Part shown: piece after piece, positions 1 to 8,871 of the stretch
Position numbering within the stretch: the first letter of the stretch is position 1
How the letters are laid out: each line of letters begins with the position of its first letter
From: CBDDFQ01 sp965227035
Lineage (GTDB): Bacteria; Pseudomonadota; Gammaproteobacteria; Burkholderiales; Burkholderiaceae_C
Length of the DNA: 64,000 nt
Direction of reading: 5' to 3'
Assembly: GCA_965227035.1 (NCBI GenBank)
Contig: OZ245724.1
Location: 868,001-932,000 of the forward strand
The notes under the pieces: generated by a model
What the model was told of the DNA's origin: nothing
The model's input: only the letters and a program-made list of their open reading frames with translations
Databases searched by the model: none
Program-made: the position numbers and the translations under genes

Positions 1-126
1 ACGTGCATCGAGCCAGCTCGCCAACGCGGCGACGAGAGAGCCCGCGTGGAGCGGGCCGGTGGGTGAGGGCGCGAACCGGCCGCGGTAGTGCCCGGTGCGA
101 ATCGATTGTTCGTCAGGCGACGGCAA
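1..126 (-). CDS. gluQ: Glutamyl-Q tRNA(Asp) synthetase, N-terminal fragment
   Basis: Only the first 42 codons are in the window; the gene continues past base 1. The minus strand reads [20 protein letters not shown] and then [10 protein letters not shown]. This is the first Rossmann segment of GluQ-RS, with the class I HxGS signature (here HAGS) where true GluRS has HIGG. The family puts glutamate on queuosine of tRNA(Asp). The only in-frame start seen is TTG at 126, inside the 3' end of the upstream FAD oxidoreductase, giving a 14-nt overlap and likely translational coupling. The identity is firm because the motif block is distinctive; the TTG start is inferred. Confidence 0.8.
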
Positions 127-1144
127 GAGCGAGCTCGAGACCTGAGACGAACGCATCTTCCACACGATGGCCGATGGTCCAGTCGCCGCACAGACCGATC
201 GATTGCTTTGCGTCCCACAAATACGATTTGCCGAGGGGCTTGATCGTTTGCGCATGTCGCCAGCGATGCATCACCGCGTGAGTGGGGGCGGCACGAATGC
301 CCGTGACCTCGGAGAAAGCCTTGATCATCTTGGCCTGTACACGCAGCGGGTCGTCTTCCAGATGTTCTGTCGACCAGGTCGGGCTGGCTTGCACCGTCCA
401 GCGTTCAACGCGTCCTCTGCCGGGCTTGGACGATTCGCGTGCGACCCATGCGATGCGGTGATGCGTGCTTCGCGCGGCGTTCCATTGCGGTCCGAGGTAC
501 GACATGCCAGGCTGATTCGCCTGCGGATAAGCGAGCATCAAGGTCCAGCACGGAGCGACTTCCACCTTCTGCAATTCCTTGACGAAGTTCGCCGCCAGTG
601 CAGACGAGAGAAGAAGAACATCCGCCTGCGCAGCTGGAATCGCGATCAGCACCGAGTCGAAACCCGAGAAGACATGCTGCGAATCGTCGTCGCTTTCGCA
701 GCGCAGTTGCCATTTCTTGGGCGCGATCGAATCACGTTCGATTCGGGTGACACGCGTGTTCAGATGAAGGTTGTTTTCGAGAGGGCGCGCCCATGTTTCG
801 ACCAGCGAGTTCATGCCCGGAGAACACACCCAGTGCGACTCCAGCGATGGCAGTGCGGCGGCAACCACGTGACCGAACTCGTCGAGAACGCGAACGGCAT
901 TGGCGCTCCAGCGCTTGCACACCGATTCCGATGCAACTTTGAGCGCCAACTCGAAGCGCGCATCGCGCACCGTGAAATATTGAGCGCCGTGATCGAAGGT
1001 GCCGAAGGGCGTGTCGCGGGTGGACATGCGTCCGGAGGTGCCATCGCTCTTTTCGAAGACGCTTACCTTGTGGCCCGCCTGCATCAGCGTTCTTGCAGCT
1101 GTGATGCCTGCCATGCCGGCGCCGATGATCGCGATGTGTTTCAT
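113..1144 (-). CDS. NAD(P)/FAD-dependent oxidoreductase, renalase/amine oxidase-like
   Basis: A 343-residue flavoprotein. It opens with an FAD-binding Rossmann motif, [17 protein letters not shown] (residues 4-20), followed by the acidic strand end VSVFEKSDG and the GRMSTR segment typical of the amine oxidase/renalase-like family. Near the C-terminus [20 protein letters not shown] matches the second FAD contact of this fold (GD...VE.A..SG). There is no signal peptide, so it is probably cytosolic. The substrate cannot be read from sequence; many bacterial members are annotated only as NAD(P)-binding or FAD-dependent oxidoreductases. Its stop overlaps the proposed TTG start of gluQ, so the two may be co-transcribed. 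Confidence 0.8.
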
Positions 1145-1245
1145 GATGTCCCTTTGCGGTGTTCTCTGGAATTTATGAATTCAATGCCGCCACTCTACAC
1201 GCCGAACACATCTATTCGGCTGACTCGGAGCACAGACTGCATGGG

Positions 1246-2235
1246 CTAAACCCGCAGATGATGATTGAGCAGGGCCTCGCGAGTCGCGGGAGTTTCGAGT
1301 CTTTCCAGCCACCAGGACAGAGCGCGCCCCCGCGTGGGTTCTCCGCGCTTCGCTGCGGGCGCCACGAAAATGTTGTCGCCGGTTCTGGCGCTGTGTACAC
1401 GCCATGCGTAGCTCATGGGAGCGAGGCGCGTGGTCCTGTCTACTTTTTTCACGACGAGCCTTCCGGCCTCGATGTAGGGACGCGCCATCGGCTCGGGCAA
1501 ATAACCCACGCCCAGGCCGCGCAGCTGTGCTTCGAGTTTCGTCTGCATCGACGACACCGTGAACACGTCCTGTCCGCTCAGCAGACCCACCGTCATGCCA
1601 GCGCCGCTGCGAATCGAATCTGCGACGGCGATGAACCGGTACGCGAGCAGCATTCGGTCGTCGAGCGGTTCTTTCGCGTCCGCTAACGGATGGTGAGGCG
1701 CTACCGCGAACACGAATTCGACGCTGCCCAATTGCCGGCTCTGGACCCCTGCAGTAGTGGCTGGATCGAGCACGACGCCAATTGCCAAATCTGCTTTCCC
1801 GGAGGTGAGCGCTTCGAGAGTTCCAGCCAGCGCCTCGTCGCATATTCGAACCCTCGTGGGCGGATTCAACGCGTAGAACTGCTCTGCAAGTTCCATCAGG
1901 ACCAGCCGAGAAATGACGGTGTCGGCGGCGATCGTGAATTCGGGCTCCCAGCCGGTGGCGACCCGGCGAACCCGATTGGCGATGGCGTCGATCTCGCCGA
2001 GAAGACGAGACCCCTCACGCAGCAGTTCCGCGCCTGCGGGTGTGACCCGGGCCTGACGCGCGCTTCTGTCGAAAAGCAGAACGTCCAGCGCGTCTTCGAT
2101 CGATCGCACCCGATAGGTGAGGGCGCTGGGCACAAGGCCGAGCTGCCGAGCCGCGCCCGCAAAGCTGCCGGTCGAAGCGATGGCTTCGATCATCGAGAGG
2201 GCGTCTGGGGTGAGTACTTCGCGGGGAGTCGGCAT
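1246..2235 (-). CDS. LysR-family transcriptional regulator
   Basis: 329 residues. The N-terminal winged helix-turn-helix spans about residues 10-70 (SFAGAARQLGLVPSALTYRV is the recognition helix region), followed by an effector-binding domain of the periplasmic-binding-protein type. It is transcribed away from the pirin gene that starts 150 bases away. This is the usual layout in which a LysR protein controls the divergent gene and itself from one shared intergenic region. The residue pattern resembles LysR proteins paired with pirin/DoxX genes in Burkholderiales, so control of the 2386-4549 set is the likely role. The inducer is unknown. Confidence 0.85.
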   Translation of the reverse strand: MPTPREVLTPDALSMIEAIASTGSFAGAARQLGLVPSALTYRVRSIEDALDVLLFDRSARQARVTPAGAELLREGSRLLGEIDAIANRVRRVATGWEPEFTIAADTVISRLVLMELAEQFYALNPPTRVRICDEALAGTLEALTSGKADLAIGVVLDPATTAGVQSRQLGSVEFVFAVAPHHPLADAKEPLDDRMLLAYRFIAVADSIRSGAGMTVGLLSGQDVFTVSSMQTKLEAQLRGLGVGYLPEPMARPYIEAGRLVVKKVDRTTRLAPMSYAWRVHSARTGDNIFVAPAAKRGEPTRGRALSWWLERLETPATREALLNHHLRV

Positions 2236-2385
2236 AAAAATCGTCCAGTCAAGCTATTTTCGTTCAGTTTTTTTGAATGATGCCATCAATCCGGAAGCGG
2301 TGATCAGGGGGCAGGTCGGACCTACATTCGTTTCATGCATTCACGAGATGCATCAACCAACGGAAATACAGAGAAGGAGTTTCAA
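2236..2385. promoter_or_regulatory. Divergent promoter region between lysR and pirin genes
   Basis: This is the only space between two divergent genes, so it must carry both promoters and probably the LysR operator. A GAAGGAG ribosome-binding site at 2373-2380 precedes the pirin ATG at 2386 and decides that start. I could not single out one convincing T-N11-A operator. Confidence 0.5.
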
Positions 2386-3087
2386 ATGCTCAAGATCAGA
2401 AAATCGGAAGACCGTGGCGAAGCCGATCATGGCTGGCTCAAGTCGATGCACAGCTTTTCGTTTGCCGGTTATCACGACCCGGAGCACATGGGCTTCGGCA
2501 ACCTTCGCGTGATCAACGAAGACCGCATCGCGCCCGGAACCGGATTCGGCAAGCACAGCCACCGCGACATGGAAATCCTGAGCTACGTGATGGAAGGCGA
2601 ACTCGCGCATCAGGACAGCATGGGCAACGGCCGTTCGATCCCGCCCGGCGACGTTCAGCGCATGAGTGCCGGCAATGGCGTAATGCACAGCGAATTCAAT
2701 CACAAGAAAGACGCGCAGACTCATTTCCTGCAAATCTGGATTCTTCCGAACAAGGCCGGCATTCCGGCAAGCTACGAGCAGAAGACTTTCGCGCCGGAAG
2801 AAAAGCGCGGCAAGCTGCGTCTGGTCGCATCGCCCGATGGATCGGAAGGGTCTGTGACGCTGAACGCCGACGCGAAGCTGTACGCCGGCCTGTTCGATGG
2901 AAACGAGTCGAGCAAAATCGAACTCGATCCGAAGCGCCTGGGCTATGTGCAGGTGATTCGCGGAAGCGTCAGCGTGAACGGCACGCCGCTCACGACAGGT
3001 GACGCTGCCATGATCGCGAAAGAGAGCGAAGTCACCATCGACAAGGCGCACGACGCCGAAGTGCTGGTGTTCGATCTGGCGCCATAA
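2386..3087 (+). CDS. Pirin family protein (YhhW-like quercetinase type)
   Basis: 233 residues from the ATG at 2386, which follows a GAAGGAG site; an upstream in-frame start at 2335 has none. The protein is a bicupin. The N-terminal cupin carries the metal-binding pattern GFGKHSHRDMEILSYVMEGE, followed by HQDS and a later GVMHSEFN, giving the His and Glu ligands of iron pirins. The C-terminal cupin (about residues 140-230) is less conserved, as usual. Short pirins of this kind (about 230 residues) include E. coli YhhW, which has quercetin 2,3-dioxygenase activity in vitro; the physiological role is not settled. It leads the set pirin-doxX-pirin, with an intrinsic terminator just after it. Confidence 0.88.
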   Translation: MLKIRKSEDRGEADHGWLKSMHSFSFAGYHDPEHMGFGNLRVINEDRIAPGTGFGKHSHRDMEILSYVMEGELAHQDSMGNGRSIPPGDVQRMSAGNGVMHSEFNHKKDAQTHFLQIWILPNKAGIPASYEQKTFAPEEKRGKLRLVASPDGSEGSVTLNADAKLYAGLFDGNESSKIELDPKRLGYVQVIRGSVSVNGTPLTTGDAAMIAKESEVTIDKAHDAEVLVFDLAP

Positions 3088-3096
3088 CTTTCCATC

Positions 3097-3128
3097 GGCC
3101 CGCAGTAAATTTTTGCTGCGGGCCTTTT
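3097..3128 (+). terminator. Intrinsic terminator after first pirin gene
   Basis: A perfect 9-bp stem, GGCCCGCAG (3097-3105) with CTGCGGGCC (3116-3124), loop of 10, followed by TTTTGTTTT. It lies between the pirin stop and doxX. doxX therefore either has its own promoter or is expressed by readthrough. Confidence 0.85.
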
Positions 3129-3182
3129 GTTTTCATAATCTCGCGTTTTAATTTCACTTAACAAAACCAACCTAAACCAACC

Positions 3183-3593
3183 ATGAACAACCAACAAAAT
3201 CTCGCATCGCTAGTCGGCCGCATCTTTATCGCTTCGCTTTTCATTCCGGCAGGCTTGTCCAAGCTGATGAATTTTTCCGGTACCGCTGCATACATCGCTT
3301 CAGCCGGTTTGCCCGTACCGTCCTTGGGTGTCGTCGTCGCGATCATCTGCGAGCTGGTCCTCGGGATTGCACTGCTCGTCGGATTCAAGACCCGCATCTC
3401 GGCGCTGGTCGTTGCGCTCTTCACCATCGCAACTGCACTGGCATTCCATCCGTTCTGGTCGGCACCGGCTGCTCAAGTCATGATGCAGCAGACCAATTTC
3501 TTCAAGAACATCGCCATCGCGGGCGGCCTGCTGGCATTTGCAGCATTCGGCGCCGGTGCCTGGAGCGTTGACGCGAAGCTCGGCAAGAAATAA
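3183..3593 (+). CDS. DoxX family membrane protein
   Basis: 136 residues, predicted integral membrane protein with four hydrophobic helices (about residues 8-28, 48-66, 72-90 and 105-125). The opening LASLVGRIFIASLFIPAGLSK and the later GVVVAIICELVLGIALLVGF match the DoxX/DoxD-like family, small inner-membrane proteins often found next to pirins or oxidoreductases and linked loosely to redox or quinone biology. The start at 3183 follows an A-rich leader with no strong Shine-Dalgarno sequence. A weak AT-rich inverted repeat (3613-3629) follows the stop. The molecular function is unknown. Confidence 0.85.
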   Translation: MNNQQNLASLVGRIFIASLFIPAGLSKLMNFSGTAAYIASAGLPVPSLGVVVAIICELVLGIALLVGFKTRISALVVALFTIATALAFHPFWSAPAAQVMMQQTNFFKNIAIAGGLLAFAAFGAGAWSVDAKLGKK

Positions 3594-3655
3594 AAAGCAT
3601 TGAAAAACCCATTCAAAATCGAATTTTGATTTATCGAAACAAAGAGGCACCCCAC

Positions 3656-4549
3656 ATGACGACGAATCACCTTCTGGACGGTCACTCCAAAGATCTGGGA
3701 GGGGGCTTCCTCGTCAGCCGCGTTCTGCCCGCGGCGCAGCAGCGCAGCGTCGGACCTTTTGTTTTCTTCGATCACTTTGGGCCGGTGACAGTGCCGCCCG
3801 AATCCAATTTCGACGTGAGGCCGCATCCGCATATCGGCCTTGCAACCATCAGCTACATGTTCGAAGGCGCGATCATGCATCGCGACAGCCTCGGATCGGA
3901 GCAGCTCATCGAAGCCGGTGCCATCAACTGGATGACTGCAGGAAACGGCATAGTGCATTCCGAGCGTCGTCCGGAGCATCTCAAAGATTCTTCTTATGTG
4001 AATCACGGCTTGCAGCTGTGGATCGCGCTGCCTGCAGACAAAGAGGAAATTCCCGCATTCTTCGAGCACACGCCGGCAGACGACATCCCGGAAATCGACA
4101 TGGATGGCGCGAAGGTTCGCGTGCTGGTTGGGCGCATGTTCGGCGCTGCATCGCCGGTGTCGGCAGTGTCGCCGACGACTTATCTGGATATCGAGCTGCA
4201 GCCTGGTGCGAGCATCGATATACCCGCAGGCTCTGCCGAACTGGCTGTCTATCCTGTCACCGAAGGCGCCGTCATCGATGGACAGGCGATTGCGCCGAAG
4301 CAGATGGCTGTCATGGAAACCGACGCGGCTTTCACACTGTCTTGTGCCAGCAATGCAACTGCGCCGCTTCGTGCAGTCATTGTTGGTGGAGCGCCTCTCG
4401 ATGGCCCGCGATTCATGTGGTGGAACTTCGTGTCGAGCCGCAAGGAACGAATCAAGGAAGCTGCCTTGCTTTGGGGCGAGGGCGGGTTCGAGCGCGTGCC
4501 CGGTGAGCACGACTTCATTCCGCTGCCGGCAACTCCCTTTCCGACCTGA
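3656..4549 (+). CDS. Pirin family protein (long form)
   Basis: 297 residues from the ATG at 3656; AAAGAGG at 3641-3647 is its ribosome-binding site, so the upstream in-frame codon at 3626 is rejected. The N-terminal cupin holds the metal-ligand pattern FDVRPHPHIGLATISYMFEG with later HRDS and GIVHSERR. The C-terminal half carries the pirin_C cupin and ends with MWWNFVSSRKERI, a strong signature of this family (WNFVSS...RI). Pirins bind Fe(II); roles from flavonol oxidation to regulation have been reported for different members, so none is assigned. It is distinct in length and sequence from the pirin at 2386, so this is not a recent duplication. Confidence 0.9.
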   Translation: MTTNHLLDGHSKDLGGGFLVSRVLPAAQQRSVGPFVFFDHFGPVTVPPESNFDVRPHPHIGLATISYMFEGAIMHRDSLGSEQLIEAGAINWMTAGNGIVHSERRPEHLKDSSYVNHGLQLWIALPADKEEIPAFFEHTPADDIPEIDMDGAKVRVLVGRMFGAASPVSAVSPTTYLDIELQPGASIDIPAGSAELAVYPVTEGAVIDGQAIAPKQMAVMETDAAFTLSCASNATAPLRAVIVGGAPLDGPRFMWWNFVSSRKERIKEAALLWGEGGFERVPGEHDFIPLPATPFPT

Positions 4550-4558
4550 AAAGCGAAG

Positions 4559-5329
4559 TCAGATTTTTTCGTCCGGGTCGATCAAGGGGCTGACCGCGAG
4601 TCCTGAGTCGAGCACACGGCGTTCATCGAACACGAAGCATCCGCCGGTGTAATGCGCGCCCCCGGTTTCCTCGAAGTATTTGAGGATGCCGCCCTCGAGT
4701 TGGTAGACATTCTCGACCCCCACTTCGCGCATGAAGATGGCCGCTTTTTCGCAGCGAATTCCGCCTGTGCAAAAGCTCACGACGGTCTTTCCTTCGAGCT
4801 CTTTTTTGTGAGCATCGAGCGCCGCCGGGAAATCGCTGAACTTGTCGATTCGCCAATCGATTGCGTTGTCGAACGTTCCTTGGTCCACCTCGAATGCGTT
4901 TCGCGTGTCCAGCGTCACGACGGGTCGACCCTGGTCGTCGACGCCTTGGTCTAGCCATCGTTTGACGGTCTCGGCATTCACTGCCGGTGCGCGACCATCT
5001 TGCGGCTTGATCGTCGGATGGTTCATGCGAATGATCTCGCGCTTGACCTTGACGAGAAGTTTGCGAAACGGCTGGGTGTCGGACCAGCTTTCCTTGGGAG
5101 CGATGTCGGCGAACCGGGAATCGAGGTTCAGATCGGAAACAAATTTTTTAATTAAATTTTCGTTGCCGGCCAGGAAGAGATTGATTCCTTCCTCGGCAAT
5201 CAGGATCGTGCCTTTCAAACCGAGCGCAAAGGCCCGTGCCTGCAAGGTTTCCCGCAATTCTGCGGGGTCCGAAATGGCCACGAATTTGTACGCGGAAATG
5301 TTAAGAATGGGGTTCGGGATCTGATTCAC
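4559..5329 (-). CDS. trhO: tRNA uridine(34) hydroxylase (rhodanese-like, UPF0176)
   Basis: 256 residues, GTG start. The N-terminal domain (about 1-95) with GLKGTILIAEEGINLFLAG is the acylphosphatase-like part of the YceA/TrhO family; the rhodanese domain (about 120-225) has the active-site loop FCTGGIRCEKA with the catalytic Cys. TrhO makes 5-hydroxyuridine at the wobble position of tRNAs, an oxygen-dependent reaction in the cytosol that feeds cmo5U/mo5U synthesis. It is convergent with the pirin gene (9-base gap) and divergent from dnaE, sharing about 60 bases of promoter region with it. Length and motifs match the family well. Confidence 0.88.
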   Translation of the reverse strand: MNQIPNPILNISAYKFVAISDPAELRETLQARAFALGLKGTILIAEEGINLFLAGNENLIKKFVSDLNLDSRFADIAPKESWSDTQPFRKLLVKVKREIIRMNHPTIKPQDGRAPAVNAETVKRWLDQGVDDQGRPVVTLDTRNAFEVDQGTFDNAIDWRIDKFSDFPAALDAHKKELEGKTVVSFCTGGIRCEKAAIFMREVGVENVYQLEGGILKYFEETGGAHYTGGCFVFDERRVLDSGLAVSPLIDPDEKI

Positions 5330-5390
5330 AACGCTATTTTATGGACTCGTCAAGAGCTATTCGCGGCCCGACCTTTTCTACAATGCATTC

Positions 5391-8300
5391 ATGTTCGTTC
5401 ACCTGCGCATTCACACCGAATTTTCCGTTGTCGACGGAACCAACCGAATCGACGAGCTGGCCAAGGCCGCAGTAGCCGACAAGCAACCCGCGCTGGCTAT
5501 TACCGATCTGAGCAATTTGTTCGGCGCGATCAAGTTCTACAAGGAAATGCGGGGCAAGGGCGTCAAGCCGATCATCGGCGCCGAGATTTACCTGGAAGGC
5601 ATGGGGCAGGACCTGGGCGTGACGTCGCGGCTGGTGCTGCTGGTTCAGAACCGTCAGGGGTATTTGAATCTTTCCGAGCTGTTGGCGCGTGCCTGGACCA
5701 AAAACGTGGTCAAGAACCTGGCCGTTTGCAAACTCGAATGGTTGCGGGAGTTGGGCGAGGGCTTGATCGTGCTGTCCGGCGCGCATTCGGGGCCGGTCGG
5801 TCAGGCGCTGATCAACGGCGACGAGTCGAAAGCTGCGGATCATGCGCTGCAACTCGCGCAGATTTTTACGCATCGCTTCTATCTGGAAATCCAGCGCGCC
5901 GGACGTCCCGACGATGAGGCCAATGTGGCTTCGACGGTGAAGCTGGCCGCACGCCTGAGCTTGCCGGTGGTCGCGACGCATCCGGTTCAATTCACTGCCG
6001 AAGACGATTACGAAGCGCACGAGGCGCGAGTGTGTATTTCCGAAGGCGAGATCCTCGGCAATCAGCGTCGAATTCGCAAGTTCACGCGCGAACAGTATTT
6101 CAAGACGACTGCGCAAATGGAGGCGCTGTTCGCCGACATTCCGAGCGCGATAGCGAACACTGCAGAGATTGCCAAGCGATGCAATCTGGTGCTCGAACTG
6201 GGTAAGCCGCAACTGCCGAACTACCCCACGCCCAACGGCATGTCTCCTGACGAGTATTTCCGGTTTACGTCATTCGAGGGGCTGGAGCAACGACTCGAAC
6301 ATCTGTATCCCGACGTAGCGAAGCGCGATGCCGAGCGTCCACGTTATGTGGAACGGCTCGAGTTCGAGATCAACACGATTCTGAAGATGGGCTTTCCCGG
6401 CTACTTCCTGATCGTGGGCGACTTCATCAACTGGGCTAAAAAGAATGGCTGCCCCGTGGGACCCGGTCGTGGATCGGGTGCCGGATCGCTGGTTGCTTAC
6501 GCGATGAAGATCACCGATCTCGACCCGCTTCAATACAACCTGCTGTTCGAGCGATTCCTGAACCCGGAGCGGGTGTCGATGCCCGACTTCGACATCGACT
6601 TCTGCCAGAGCAACCGCGATCGCGTGATCGATTACGTGAAGCTCAAGTACGGCAAAGACGCAGTGAGCCAGATCGCGACTTTCGGAACCATGGCCGCGCG
6701 CGCGGCTATCCGCGATGTGGGTCGCGTGCTCGACATGAGCTACATGTTCTGCGACGGCATCTCCAAGCTGATTCCGAACAAACCGGGCCAGCACATCACC
6801 ATCGATGGCGCAATCAAGGCGGAGCCTGTTCTGGCCGAACGCCTCGAAAAAGAAGACGAAGTCAAAACGCTGCTGGCTCTCGCGCAGAAGCTCGAAGGCA
6901 TGACTCGCAACGTCGGCATGCATGCGGGTGGCGTGCTGATTGCACCGGGCAAGCTCACCGATTTTTGTCCGCTGTACCAACAGCCCGGCAGCGATTCCGC
7001 AGTGAGCCAGTACGACAAGGACGACGTCGAAGCGATCGGCCTGGTGAAGTTCGACTTCTTGGGTCTCGCCACGCTCACGATTCTGGAAATCGCGAAAGAC
7101 TTCATCGTTGCGCGTCACGCGGGGCAGGAGAACTTCGCGTTCGAGAATATTCCGCTGGACGACAAGGCCACCTACAGGCTGTTTTCCGAAGGCAAGACCG
7201 AAGCCGTGTTCCAGTTCGAAAGTCGCGGCATGCAAGGCATGCTGCGCGACGCGAAGCCGACCCGCCTGGAAGATCTGATCGCGCTCAACGCCTTGTACCG
7301 CCCCGGTCCAATGGATCTGATTCCCAGCTTCGTGGCGCGTAAACACGGTCGAGAGGAAGTGGAGTATCCGCATCCGCTGGTCGAGAAAGTGCTCTCGGAA
7401 ACCTACGGGATCATGGTCTATCAGGAGCAGGTGATGCAGACCGCGCAGGTGCTGGGCGGCTACTCGCTCGGCGGCGCGGATTTGCTGCGTCGTGCCATGG
7501 GCAAGAAGAAGGCCGAGGAGATGGCCGAGCATCGCGGCATTTTCCGTACCGGCGCTGCCAAGAACGGTCTTGGCGAAAAACAGGCCGACGAAGTTTTCGA
7601 CTTGATGGAAAAGTTCGCGGGCTACGGCTTCAACAAGTCGCACGCCGCTGCTTATTCACTGCTCGCGTATCACACCGGCTGGCTCAAGGTTCATTACACG
7701 GCGGAGTTTTTCTGCGCCAACATGACCGTCGAAATGGACGACACCGACAAGCTCAAGGTGTTGTTCGAAGATGCGCAAAAACTCGGTCTCTCGTTCGAGC
7801 CGCCGGACGTGAATCGCGGACGTCATCGTTTCGAGCCGATCTCGGACAAGGTCATTCGATACGGACTCGGCGCGGTAAAGGGTACCGGCCAGCAGGCGAT
7901 CGAAGCGATGGTCGCGGCGCGAGAAGCGGGCGGCCCGTTCAAGAGCCTGTTCGATTTCTGCGTCCGGGTCGATCGCACCAAGATCAACAAGCGGGCGGTC
8001 GATGCGCTCATCAAGGCCGGCGCTTTCGATTCGATCAACATGAATCGCGCATCTATGTCGGCATCGATCGACCGTGCATTCGAATTTTCAAGCGTCACTC
8101 AGGCCAACGTGAATCAGGGCGGCCTGTTCGACATGGCCGATGACGGCATGGACGACCACGGCTCGAGCTCGCAAGAGCCCGATCTGGTCGACGTGATTCC
8201 GTGGGGCGTCAAAGAGCGCCTCACGTACGAGAAGACGGCGGTCGGCTTCTACCTGTCGGGCCATCTGTTCGACGAGGTGACGCTCGAGGTGCGCCGATTC

Positions 8301-8858
8301 GCGCGACGCTCGATAGAAGAACTCACCGAATCGCGCGAGCCGCAACTGGTTGCGGGCATCGTGAGCGATTTCCGCGTGATCAACGGGCAACGCGGCAAGC
8401 TCGCGCTGTTCAAGATCGACGACAAGTCCGGCGTGATCGAGGCGACCGCCGACGAGAACACGATCAACACCTACCGGAATCAGCTGAAAGACGACGAGCT
8501 GATCATCGTCATGGGCAAGGTTCAGCCCGATCGCTTCTCCGGCGGCCTTCGTCTGCAGGTGAATCGAGTTTGGGATCTAGCCGGTGCCAGGTGCCATTTC
8601 GGCAAGTTTCTGCGCGTTGCGGTGAACGGCAAAGCGCCCGACATCAAACGTCTGCTGCAGGAATTTCCGGCGAAGCGCGAGCAATCGGAGCAAGGCGAAT
8701 TGGTGCGCGGACTTCCTGTTCGTTTGTCGCTCAAGCGAGATAAAGCGCTGGCGGAATTGCAGCTTGGCGAAGACGCGAAGTTTTTCCCGAGCGATGCTGC
8801 GCTGGCAAGCTGGATGGCGCAGGCCGATCAGGGGCAGGCGGCGATTGTCTACGAGTAA
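5391..8858 (+). CDS. dnaE: DNA polymerase III alpha subunit
   Basis: 1155 residues, the normal size for a proteobacterial replicative DnaE. The PHP domain comes first (FVHLRIHTEFSVVDG at the start). The catalytic aspartates of the palm are all present and fall at the E. coli positions: D401 and D403 in PDFDIDF, and D555 in VKFDFLGL. GPGRGSGAGSLVAYA precedes the palm. The thumb, fingers, HhH region and OB fold follow (OB about 970-1050). The start at 5391 is at the expected place, with the PHP domain immediately following. It polymerises the chromosome as part of the Pol III holoenzyme. It ends 13 bases from the convergent tolA stop, with no clear terminator in the gap. Confidence 0.97.
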   Translation: MFVHLRIHTEFSVVDGTNRIDELAKAAVADKQPALAITDLSNLFGAIKFYKEMRGKGVKPIIGAEIYLEGMGQDLGVTSRLVLLVQNRQGYLNLSELLARAWTKNVVKNLAVCKLEWLRELGEGLIVLSGAHSGPVGQALINGDESKAADHALQLAQIFTHRFYLEIQRAGRPDDEANVASTVKLAARLSLPVVATHPVQFTAEDDYEAHEARVCISEGEILGNQRRIRKFTREQYFKTTAQMEALFADIPSAIANTAEIAKRCNLVLELGKPQLPNYPTPNGMSPDEYFRFTSFEGLEQRLEHLYPDVAKRDAERPRYVERLEFEINTILKMGFPGYFLIVGDFINWAKKNGCPVGPGRGSGAGSLVAYAMKITDLDPLQYNLLFERFLNPERVSMPDFDIDFCQSNRDRVIDYVKLKYGKDAVSQIATFGTMAARAAIRDVGRVLDMSYMFCDGISKLIPNKPGQHITIDGAIKAEPVLAERLEKEDEVKTLLALAQKLEGMTRNVGMHAGGVLIAPGKLTDFCPLYQQPGSDSAVSQYDKDDVEAIGLVKFDFLGLATLTILEIAKDFIVARHAGQENFAFENIPLDDKATYRLFSEGKTEAVFQFESRGMQGMLRDAKPTRLEDLIALNALYRPGPMDLIPSFVARKHGREEVEYPHPLVEKVLSETYGIMVYQEQVMQTAQVLGGYSLGGADLLRRAMGKKKAEEMAEHRGIFRTGAAKNGLGEKQADEVFDLMEKFAGYGFNKSHAAAYSLLAYHTGWLKVHYTAEFFCANMTVEMDDTDKLKVLFEDAQKLGLSFEPPDVNRGRHRFEPISDKVIRYGLGAVKGTGQQAIEAMVAAREAGGPFKSLFDFCVRVDRTKINKRAVDALIKAGAFDSINMNRASMSASIDRAFEFSSVTQANVNQGGLFDMADDGMDDHGSSSQEPDLVDVIPWGVKERLTYEKTAVGFYLSGHLFDEVTLEVRRFARRSIEELTESREPQLVAGIVSDFRVINGQRGKLALFKIDDKSGVIEATADENTINTYRNQLKDDELIIVMGKVQPDRFSGGLRLQVNRVWDLAGARCHFGKFLRVAVNGKAPDIKRLLQEFPAKREQSEQGELVRGLPVRLSLKRDKALAELQLGEDAKFFPSDAALASWMAQADQGQAAIVYE

Positions 8859-8871
8859 GGCCTGAAGAAAA

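Noticed and set aside
167..1249. Long plus-strand open frame antisense to the FAD oxidoreductase
   Set aside because: It mirrors the minus-strand gene; its translation shows no family motifs and the minus-strand gene has an FAD-binding site and correct codon pattern.
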